The translations under genes were made by a program, and so were the position numbers. The notes under the pieces were generated by a model. The model saw only the letters and a program-made list of their open reading frames with translations. It was not told where the DNA came from and searched no databases. 6,090 nucleotides of DNA from Coriobacteriales bacterium. GTDB lineage: Bacteria; Actinomycetota; Coriobacteriia; Coriobacteriales; UBA8131. The stretch covers positions 1 to 6,090 of the forward strand of contig JAIRZP010000117.1 of NCBI GenBank assembly GCA_031267175.1. Reading direction: 5' to 3'. Every line of letters begins with the position of its first letter. The stretch's first letter is position 1. Positions 1 through 5,413 of this stretch are shown in pieces.

Positions 1-1604
1 GCCTCCATCTGCAGGAGGCTCTCCGTCTGGGCATCCAGCTTGGCATTGCCAAAGAGCACGGTACGGGCAAGGCCCTCAAACTGCTGTATATCGCAGACCA
101 CGAGCTCCGAGTCCAGCTGATAGAGCTCGCCGTTTCGCCGGATATACGGACAGCTTCGCACCCTCTCCGACCCCAGACCCTTGGCCAGCATGCACCAGCT
201 GGTATAGAGGTTCTTCTGTGCGCGGTCAAAGTCCAGGTGGGGCCAGAGGTAGTCTATCAGGCTGTCGCGGGAGACCGCGCGCTGCTGGTTAAAGGCCAGG
301 TAAACCAACAGCCGCCGTATCTTGGTGCGAGAGAGATAGCTGTTTGCAAGCGGCGTGTTCGTGAGCAGCTCCCCTTCAAAAGCAAGCTCGAGTTTGCCAA
401 AGAGGCGAAGAGAGAGAACCGGCGTGCCCGACCCCAGTACAGGCGCTGTCTGAGCTGCGTGTACTGTCTGTGGTGTCTGCGGAGCGCCATATGCCGCGTT
501 CTGTGGTGTAGTGTATACCGTGTTCTGTGGCATGCCGCTGCGATCCACGAACCCTCCCTGCAGCGGGATGTTGAAGGAGGTTTGCGTCGTACGCCCCACA
601 CTCCGGCCAATGAGTTCCTCGGCCATCTCCAGTATCTGGTGCGAGGCCTCCAGGTCGTTCTTTTCAAGCGCGGTCATGGAGAGCGCCGTGAGCCTGCTCG
701 CCAATGCCGAGATGCTCAGACACTGTCCCTGCTCCTCGAGATACTCCCCGATGATCTGAAAGAGTTCGTCCTTTATCTGGGGGATGACGAGGGGCTCCGC
801 CCGTATGCCTGAGCCCTGCTGCGTGGCGGTAAAGAGCGGGTTGAGCTGCTCCAGCAGTTTGGGAAGATCGGGAGCCACGTGATAGTTGAGCCGTTCGAGC
901 TCTTCAAGGTTGGTCTGGCCGAGCACAGCCACCAGGCTGGCCACCAGCCGTACCTGAAGCGGCAGGAACTCTGTCAGGAACTGCTTGAGCATGGCCGTGT
1001 AGCTGCCGGCAGCAAAGAGCCCGCTCTGCTTAAGCTCCAGCCCAGAGATTTCGACGCGGTCGCTCTGCAGGTTCTGATAGCGGTCGTTTTGCGGGGCACA
1101 GCACACAAACACCGTGTGACCCTCCTCTAGGAAGCTATCGATGTGGTCACTGAGCTGCTGGGCTGCCTCATCCTCCAGCCAAGGCACAAAGTTGATACGC
1201 ACTATCTGCTCCTCATACAGCGCCGCGCCCTCGGCAGCTGGCGCACAGACTGCTTCGCTGCCTTCAGGCCTGGCGGCACAAGCCCCGTTGTTGCCGACAG
1301 GCAGCTGCTCAATAACAAGGCGCCCGCCACTCCCCTGCTGTTTGTCCTGCGGTCTCTGCTGCCGCTGTTCCAGCAACAGACACCGTCCCGCGTCATCGCT
1401 TGCATAGACAGAGAGAAGGGTGGCACCCTCTTTTTGTTCCAGATAGGCCTGAAGCAGCTCGTCCTGCCCCGAGCTTCGTGGTGCCAATATAAAATAGGGT
1501 TGCTGTTGTGCATGCTCAAGCCGTGCCAACAGGGCCTTTGTCGAGCACTGGCGAGGTTGAGGAGCGTGGGTGGCGAGGAGTTCGGTTCTCGGTAATGTGT
1601 TCAT
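1..1604 (-). CDS. SARP/BTAD-type transcriptional regulator with degenerate STAND-like N-terminus (3' end beyond window)
   Basis: Reading the minus strand from the ATG at 1604-1602 gives 534 uninterrupted codons to the left edge, so the C-terminus is missing. Residues about 36-55 (PYFILAPRSSGQDELLQAYL) align with the P-loop of MalT/AfsR-like STAND ATPases, but the Lys-Thr pair is replaced by Gln-Asp. Residues about 160-200 look like the later strand-and-linker part of such a domain. A Pro/Gln-rich repetitive linker lies near residues 356-385. Residues about 399-498 (LRLFGKLEL onward) match an OmpR/SARP winged helix: TKIRRLLVYLA, then SRDSLIDYLWP, then a basic recognition-helix segment RAQKNLYTSW, and the closing hairpin near GELYQLDSEL. 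Residues 503-534 look like the start of a BTAD domain. SARP-family proteins activate transcription by binding direct repeats; the target here is unknown. An AGGTG ribosome site lies 5 bases before the ATG. The DNA-binding call is firm; the STAND origin is inference. Confidence 0.85.
   Translation of the reverse strand, partial: MNTLPRTELLATHAPQPRQCSTKALLARLEHAQQQPYFILAPRSSGQDELLQAYLEQKEGATLLSVYASDDAGRCLLLEQRQQRPQDKQQGSGGRLVIEQLPVGNNGACAARPEGSEAVCAPAAEGAALYEEQIVRINFVPWLEDEAAQQLSDHIDSFLEEGHTVFVCCAPQNDRYQNLQSDRVEISGLELKQSGLFAAGSYTAMLKQFLTEFLPLQVRLVASLVAVLGQTNLEELERLNYHVAPDLPKLLEQLNPLFTATQQGSGIRAEPLVIPQIKDELFQIIGEYLEEQGQCLSISALASRLTALSMTALEKNDLEASHQILEMAEELIGRSVGRTTQTSFNIPLQGGFVDRSGMPQNTVYTTPQNAAYGAPQTPQTVHAAQTAPVLGSGTPVLSLRLFGKLELAFEGELLTNTPLANSYLSRTKIRRLLVYLAFNQQRAVSRDSLIDYLWPHLDFDRAQKNLYTSWCMLAKGLGSERVRSCPYIRRNGELYQLDSELVVCDIQQFEGLARTVLFGNAKLDAQTESLLQME
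498..530 (-). repeat. Short tandem repeat encoding a Pro/Gln-rich linker
   Basis: On the plus strand GTTCTGTGG occurs at 498-506 and again at 522-530, 24 bases (8 codons) apart. In the regulator this encodes two related units, PQNTVYTT and PQNAAYGA, followed by a looser PQTPQTV unit. The stretch lies between the STAND-like region and the winged helix and is probably a flexible interdomain tether. Confidence 0.6.
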
Positions 1605-1648
1605 GCGTGCACCTGCAAATCTTTCTCAAAATAGTTATCGAATAGGGC

Positions 1649-1677
1649 TTTACAGTATCGCGATTATGTGATAGCAT
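1649..1677 (+). promoter_or_regulatory. Predicted promoter for the RHH / coiled-coil gene pair
   Basis: TTTACA (1649-1654, five of six consensus) is followed by a 17-base spacer and TAGCAT (1672-1677, four of six). Initiation near 1684 would give a leader of about 55 bases before the ATG at 1739. A better-looking hexamer, TACAAT, lies at 1677-1682 but is too far from this -35 box. The -10 box overlaps that of the opposing minus-strand promoter, so the two are likely mutually exclusive. Confidence 0.45.
1656..1673. promoter_or_regulatory. Imperfect dyad, candidate operator between divergent promoters
   Basis: TATCGC at 1656-1661 faces GTGATA at 1668-1673, an inverted repeat matching in five of six positions with a 6-base spacer. 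A perfect 8-base palindrome ATCGCGAT sits at 1657-1664. The element lies in the spacer of the plus-strand promoter and at the expected start site of the minus-strand promoter, so a bound protein could affect both. The small RHH protein encoded just downstream is an obvious candidate ligand. That assignment is inference only. Confidence 0.35.
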
Positions 1678-1701
1678 ACAATGTTATTAGTAGGTTGTCA
1701 A
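1673..1701 (-). promoter_or_regulatory. Predicted sigma70-type promoter for the BTAD regulator
   Basis: Read on the minus strand, a perfect -35 box TTGACA (1701-1696) is followed after exactly 17 bases by TATGCT (1678-1673), which matches four of six consensus positions. Initiation would fall near 1666, leaving a leader of about 60 bases before the ATG at 1604. This is the best promoter-like sequence in the window and it is correctly oriented in the only A+T-rich intergenic region. Confidence 0.6.
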
Positions 1702-1738
1702 GTGCCAATTAAGAAAATATTTAGAGTGAGGAAACACC

Positions 1739-1945
1739 ATGGTTGCTCTCAAGAAAGAAAAGCTGCAAAAGGCCCTGCAGGCAGAAGGCGGGATACGCGA
1801 CACTGTCTTCAAGGGTTTTTATATCTACAAGGACCAGTATGTGAGGTTGATCGAGCTTACCGCGCAGAACAAGATCAAGGGCATAGAGCCGTCCAGTCAG
1901 TCCGAGATACTGCGTGCCGCGCTGGACGAGTACCTCGAGAAGTAA
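1739..1945 (+). CDS. Small ribbon-helix-helix-like DNA-binding protein
   Basis: This 68-residue protein has the layout expected of a CopG/Arc-type ribbon-helix-helix fold. A short basic N-terminus is followed by a possible beta strand near residues 21-30 (DTVFKGFYIY), a first helix near 31-46 (YVRLIELTAQNK), and a second helix at 53-67 (SQSEILRAALDEYLE), which resembles the SxSEhhRxAhxxYL pattern of RHH proteins. Such proteins bind operator DNA as dimers through the paired strands and often repress their own promoter. The start is supported by GAGG at 1728-1731, 7 bases before the ATG. It lies 39 bases upstream of the coiled-coil membrane protein gene and is probably cotranscribed with it. 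It could be an autorepressor, the DNA-binding half of a partition or plasmid-type module, or an antitoxin, but the downstream gene does not resemble a known toxin. Confidence 0.75.
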   Translation: MVALKKEKLQKALQAEGGIRDTVFKGFYIYKDQYVRLIELTAQNKIKGIEPSSQSEILRAALDEYLEK

Positions 1946-1984
1946 ACGCTCCCGTGGCATTACTGCTAAAACGCGGGGTACGCC

Positions 1985-2947
1985 ATGCTCTATAAAGGCA
2001 AGCGAGACGGGTACTTTCTCTACGAGCTCACCGCCACCGACCTGATATGGGAGGTGCAGGAACAGGGCCACTATCGGGTTGGCAACGTACTGCTCTTTGC
2101 CAGCAAAAAGGACATCGCCCTCGGCAGAGAGCTGGTCAAGGCTGACGACCTGGCCACGGCCTTTGACTATCTCGAAGGCGATGTTGCCTATGTAGAGGAT
2201 ACCGGCGGCTCGCAGCAGGAGGCCCTTGCCACGCTCGAACAGCAGCTGGCCCAGAGCAACGCTCAGGTACAATGGCGCGACGGCCTCCTTCACGAACTGG
2301 CTACCGACCTGGAATCGCAGCGCAACAGCAACAAGATGCTCATAGCCCAGCTTGAAAGTCTGCGCGAGCAGATAAGCATTGAACAGCTCAGCCGGAGCGA
2401 GGTCATGGGCGACCTCGAGATTGCCAGCGCGGAGAGCTATCGCAAGGAGCGGGAGCTGCAGGAGGCCATGGATGCCAAGACCCATCTGGAGCAGGAACTG
2501 GCCGAGCGCATATGCGAATTGCTCGAACTGGACTCAGCCAATACCGATCTGGAAAAACGTCTGGCGCAGCATGACTTTGGGAGCTCCGAGGCCCTGACAT
2601 CCCATCCTGCTGGCGCTACGGCCATCTCAGGCGCTGTGGCAGCTCCGGCATCCCTCTCGCCTTCCCCGCCCGGACAGCCACCGCTACCGAGAACCGGCAT
2701 GCCCGAAGCACAGGTTTTTACCACGCCCACCGGCAAGCTCATACAGGTCTACCACGAGTTCCCTGTGTCAGGCGGTAGAAAACGCAGGAGAGGGAGTTCC
2801 ACCCTCAGGAGTGCGCTCCGCGCGGTGGGTCTGCTGCTTTTGGGCCTGCTGCTCTTCCTGGCCGGCAGCGTCCTGGCCACGGCACGCTTCAACGGTATCA
2901 GCCTGGGCGAGGCGCTGGACATGACCCTCAAGACTCTGATTCCCTGA
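1985..2947 (+). CDS. Unknown coiled-coil protein with a C-terminal membrane anchor
   Basis: I do not recognise this 320-residue protein as a named family. Residues 1-72 form a compact mixed domain, rich in aromatic and acidic residues, without a known motif. Residues about 76-196 are a long heptad-like coiled coil rich in Glu, Gln, Leu and Ala. Residues 200-240 are a Pro/Ala/Ser-rich low-complexity linker. A basic patch, RKRRR at 265-269, is followed by one strongly hydrophobic segment at about 280-299 and a 21-residue tail. There is no N-terminal signal, so by the positive-inside rule the large N-terminal part should be cytoplasmic and the protein tail-anchored. It follows the RHH gene by 39 bases with only a weak GGGG-type ribosome site (near 1973-1978) before the ATG. 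The layout would suit a membrane-tethered scaffold or a receptor for a cytoplasmic partner, but this is speculation. Its last 20 bases overlap the convergent CwlM-like gene. Confidence 0.8.
   Translation: MLYKGKRDGYFLYELTATDLIWEVQEQGHYRVGNVLLFASKKDIALGRELVKADDLATAFDYLEGDVAYVEDTGGSQQEALATLEQQLAQSNAQVQWRDGLLHELATDLESQRNSNKMLIAQLESLREQISIEQLSRSEVMGDLEIASAESYRKERELQEAMDAKTHLEQELAERICELLELDSANTDLEKRLAQHDFGSSEALTSHPAGATAISGAVAAPASLSPSPPGQPPLPRTGMPEAQVFTTPTGKLIQVYHEFPVSGGRKRRRGSSTLRSALRAVGLLLLGLLLFLAGSVLATARFNGISLGEALDMTLKTLIP
2928..2947. other. 20-base tail-to-tail overlap of convergent genes
   Basis: The coiled-coil gene stops with TGA at 2945-2947 on the plus strand. The CwlM-like gene stops with TGA at 2930-2928 on the minus strand. 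The two coding ends therefore share 20 bases, and no hairpin followed by a T-run is visible at the junction, so any terminator must lie inside the opposite gene or be Rho-dependent. Confidence 0.85.
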
Positions 2948-3863
2948 GAGGGGCCAACGCGTCGCAGAGCAGGTCGAGGACACGCGCGGCCAGCTCCTGG
3001 TCCTGGGCTGTCTTATCTTCGCCTTCGTGTGCTTTTGTCACCATGACGAGGGACAGCCGATTGTGCTGTTTGCGTGCAACAGCCACTGCCTGTTTCAGCT
3101 CGGCGGCACTCTCGGTAGCCTCACCCAGATACACAGTGGGCGTGGCGGAGTTGCCGGGCTGCACCCTCCTTTTGCGAGTCTCACCGGTCTCCTGCTCCAG
3201 CCCCACGAGCAGCATGTCCCGGCCGGGTTCGGCCGCGAGCGCCGAGGCGCTCACGATTTTTGACTCCAACGTTGTTGCCCGGGCAAGGTTGGCTATACGG
3301 TTGGCAATGGCGCGCGTGGACTCATCGGTGCCAAACACACACACGGGCACAGCCTCAAGTACCCTGACCGAGCGGGCGGTATCCAGGATCCGTCCCTCCA
3401 CAGAGTACCCGCGCTTGCCGTCCCAGAGATGCCTGAGGCGCAGGAGCGCGGCAAGGCCGGCCTCATCAAACATGCCCGTAGGCTCCAGCCCCATATTGGC
3501 CTGAAAGTCTCGGAGCGCCTGCTCGGTCTCGGGGCCAAAGCTGCTGTCAGGCACACAGGAAAAGCCCATGGACGAAAGGGCGCCCTGGAGCTCACCAACG
3601 TCCCGGCCGCGAAAGTGCGGCATATGCAGATACAACAGCCGGTCGCCCGTCTGCCTGCTTGCGTCCCGGAGTGCCGTCCACGTGCTCTGATCGAGCACAT
3701 CATCACAACCGAGGCCGTTGGATTCCTTGAAGGTGGCAACGGCTGCCGCGGTGCGTTCGCCAAAAAGCCCCTTTTTGGCCTCGTCGCCCAGGCGGTAGCC
3801 CAGCACGAGCAACTGCCGTTGCAGATCGTGCACGGCCAATTCTGTGTTTGCGTCGTGTTGCAT
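2928..3863 (-). CDS. CwlM-like cytoplasmic protein with tandem peptidoglycan-binding domains, no amidase active site seen
   Basis: This 311-residue protein begins with two PG_binding_1 repeats at about 9-66 and 86-143. Each has the LQxxLxxLGY start and the FG-x-x-T-x-x-A-h-x-x-F core, the second with FGPETEQALRDFQ at 109-121. The join between them (GDRLLYLHMPHFRGRDVGEL) resembles the same region of mycobacterial CwlM, a cytoplasmic, catalytically inactive amidase homologue that activates MurA. The C-terminal part (about 150-311) sits where CwlM carries its amidase-3 domain, but I see no DPGHGG-type motif or zinc-ligand His/Glu set; it may be a degenerate amidase fold or something else. No signal peptide or membrane segment is visible, which fits a cytoplasmic regulator more than a wall hydrolase. 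It lies 45 bases after the permease stop and is probably the last gene of that operon. The peptidoglycan-binding domains are firm; the MurA-type role is inference. Confidence 0.8.
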   Translation of the reverse strand: MQHDANTELAVHDLQRQLLVLGYRLGDEAKKGLFGERTAAAVATFKESNGLGCDDVLDQSTWTALRDASRQTGDRLLYLHMPHFRGRDVGELQGALSSMGFSCVPDSSFGPETEQALRDFQANMGLEPTGMFDEAGLAALLRLRHLWDGKRGYSVEGRILDTARSVRVLEAVPVCVFGTDESTRAIANRIANLARATTLESKIVSASALAAEPGRDMLLVGLEQETGETRKRRVQPGNSATPTVYLGEATESAAELKQAVAVARKQHNRLSLVMVTKAHEGEDKTAQDQELAARVLDLLCDALAPLRESES

Positions 3864-3875
3864 ACTCCTCTTCTC
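3864..3875 (-). promoter_or_regulatory. Unusually close ribosome-binding site of the CwlM-like gene
   Basis: On the minus strand the sequence before the ATG is GAGAAGAGGAGT. The strong AGGAG core (3869-3865) is separated from the start codon by a single base, closer than the usual 5-9. The weaker GAGAAG lies at a normal distance. No other start codon is available between the in-frame TAG at 3911-3909 and the ATG, and the next candidates (TTG codon 9, GTG codon 11) are too far for this site. Confidence 0.4.
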
Positions 3876-3908
3876 AGCGCGCGACCAGGAACCTTCAACG
3901 CATCGGGG

Positions 3909-4652
3909 CTAGCGCCACCGGGCAAGCCTTCTCTCCAGAATATCAAAAAGCTCGTAAAGCACAACACCCAAAAACGCCATGGCGATGATGCCGGCAAACA
4001 TACGGGGGTAGTCAAGCAGGGCCCAGGAATCAACGATAAAGGCGCCCAGGCCCGTAGAACCCGCTATGGCCTCGGCAAAAAAGAGTATGGCCACGGCTGT
4101 TCCCGACGATATGCGCAGCGCGGTAAAGAGCTCGGGAAGCGAGGCGGGTATCACCACGTGCCTGAACACGTCGAGGCGGCTGGCACCCAGCGAACGCACG
4201 CTGAGGACGGAGGCCAGGGGCACCTCCTTGGCGGCATCGCGCACGGTTATCAGCACCTGAAAGAATATCGTGAGGGCAATGAGCACTATCTTGGGTGCGT
4301 CGGCAATGCCGAGCAACACCAGCAATATGGGGAGAAAGACAATCTTGGGTATGGGGTACAGGATGTAGAGCACCGGGCCCAACACCGCGTCCAGGCGGGG
4401 TGAGCGGCCTATGATAAGCCCCAGCGGCATGGCCAGCACGGTGCCAATGAGCAGGGCGACCACAACCCGATACAGGCTGATGAGAAAGTCAGGGCCCAGC
4501 TGGCCGGCATAGCGTGCAAGCATGGGCACGGTCTCCAGAGGCGTGGGCAGGGCCGGTGAGCCCAGAGCCAATGCCAGCAGATGCCAGCACACAAGGATAC
4601 CGAAGAGGGCGAGGGCATACCCGAGGAGTTTAGGGAAGCGAGGATTAATCAT
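3909..4652 (-). CDS. ABC importer permease, nitrate/sulfonate/taurine (SsuC/TauC) class
   Basis: This 247-residue inner-membrane protein has about six hydrophobic segments (near 9-30, 62-83, 94-114, 120-137, 183-198 and 217-237), a usual length for the family. It belongs to the binding-protein-dependent permease family. The cytoplasmic coupling loop (EAA loop) is at about 143-173 and contains the conserved Gly at 156 and the IPASLP end at 168-173. The preceding YPIPKIVFLPILLVLLGI (99-116) matches the proline-rich stretch typical of SsuC/TauC-type permeases. It should form a homodimeric channel served by the ATPase encoded upstream. Its ATG overlaps that gene's stop as ATGA (4649-4652), which indicates translational coupling; no good independent ribosome site is visible. 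The imported compound cannot be read from the sequence; the class includes aliphatic sulfonates, taurine, nitrate, thiamine precursors and riboflavin. Confidence 0.92.
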   Translation of the reverse strand: MINPRFPKLLGYALALFGILVCWHLLALALGSPALPTPLETVPMLARYAGQLGPDFLISLYRVVVALLIGTVLAMPLGLIIGRSPRLDAVLGPVLYILYPIPKIVFLPILLVLLGIADAPKIVLIALTIFFQVLITVRDAAKEVPLASVLSVRSLGASRLDVFRHVVIPASLPELFTALRISSGTAVAILFFAEAIAGSTGLGAFIVDSWALLDYPRMFAGIIAMAFLGVVLYELFDILERRLARWR

Positions 4653-5413
4653 TGCACACCATCTGAGTCTCCTGTGTCCAGCAGCAGGGTGCGCAACTGG
4701 GTGGCCTTCGCAAAGAACTCGGAACTGGAGCGATAGCCACTGCTGCCCGCGAGCGGGTTCAGAAGCTCCGCCACCAGGGTGCCGGGACGCGGGCCCATCA
4801 CGAGGATGCGCTGGCCAAGGTATACCGCCTCGTCAATGGAATGGGTCACGATGAGCTGGCTGTAGCCCCGGCTGCGCCAGAGTGTGAGGAGCAGGTCCTG
4901 CAAGGTCTCGCGCAGTTCGAGATCCAGCGCACTCAGGGGTTCGTCCATCAACAGCAGGTCCACGTCCAGGGCCAGTGCCCGCGCGAGCGCGAGCCGTTGC
5001 CGCATGCCACCGGAGAGCTCCCCCGGATAGTTCGAGGCAAAGTCCGCGAGGCCCACCTGCTCGAGTATCTCCCGGGTCTGTTCTTCGCGTGGTGCGCGCG
5101 GCAGCTTGCGGATACGCAGGCCGAGTGCCGCGTTTTCAAACACGGTCTTCCACGGGAGCAGGCCATAGTCCTGCAGGATGAGGCCTGTACCGAGACGGGG
5201 GGCGGTGTACTGCCTGCCCTCTATGAGAATGCTGCCCTCGTCCGCCTCAAGCAGCCCGGCCGCCAGCAGAAGCGCCGTTGATTTTCCGCAACCGGAGGGG
5301 CCGATGAGCACCAGGGATTCTTCTCTCTCCATGGCAAAGCTGAGGCCGTCCAGCGCCTGCACCTCTCCGGCCTTTCCCTGGTAGTGCTTCTTGACGTTGA
5401 CGAAGGTAAGCAT
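4649..5413 (-). CDS. ABC importer ATPase, nitrate/sulfonate/taurine (SsuB/TauB) class
   Basis: This 254-residue cytoplasmic ATPase has every motif of a working ABC subunit: Walker A GPSGCGKST at 38-46, Q-loop Gln81 within LILQDYGLLPW, signature LSGGM at 133-137, Walker B LLLMDEP at 153-159, D-loop SALD at 161-164 and switch His191. The LLPW sequence after the Q-loop is characteristic of the nitrate/sulfonate/taurine class. It would hydrolyse ATP to drive import through the permease encoded next. The ATG at 5413-5411 directly follows the TGA of the binding-protein gene (TGAATG), so ribosomes can pass straight from one to the other; the local ribosome site is weak. Length and motif spacing are normal, with a C-terminal tail of about 45 residues beyond the core. 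Substrate is unknown. Confidence 0.95.
   Translation of the reverse strand: MLTFVNVKKHYQGKAGEVQALDGLSFAMEREESLVLIGPSGCGKSTALLLAAGLLEADEGSILIEGRQYTAPRLGTGLILQDYGLLPWKTVFENAALGLRIRKLPRAPREEQTREILEQVGLADFASNYPGELSGGMRQRLALARALALDVDLLLMDEPLSALDLELRETLQDLLLTLWRSRGYSQLIVTHSIDEAVYLGQRILVMGPRPGTLVAELLNPLAGSSGYRSSSEFFAKATQLRTLLLDTGDSDGVQ

Noticed and set aside
237..1595. Several plus-strand open frames across the left third
   Set aside because: The minus strand holds one uninterrupted 534-codon frame with a recognisable winged helix; the plus-strand frames are overlapping, Arg/Cys/Ser-rich and lack ribosome sites.
1695..1723. Alternative plus-strand promoter TTGTCA-17-TATTTA
   Set aside because: Its -10 box is poor (three of six) and initiation would fall on the GAGG ribosome site of the RHH gene, leaving no usable leader.
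1721..2485. 254-codon minus-strand open frame opposite the RHH and coiled-coil genes
   Set aside because: It is antisense to two better-supported genes, one with a good ribosome site and a recognisable fold, has no recognisable domain, and would begin inside the coiled-coil gene. Long antisense frames are common in G+C-rich coding DNA.
1739..2947. Toxin-antitoxin pair (RHH antitoxin plus downstream toxin)
   Set aside because: The downstream protein is a large tail-anchored coiled-coil protein with no resemblance to RelE, MazF, PIN or other known toxin folds, although an RHH antitoxin cannot be strictly excluded.
3429..4403. 324-codon plus-strand open frame
   Set aside because: It spans the opposite strand of two clear genes (CwlM-like and permease), crosses their junction, and its translation has a His/Gly/Gln-rich composition without a domain, as expected of an antisense shadow.
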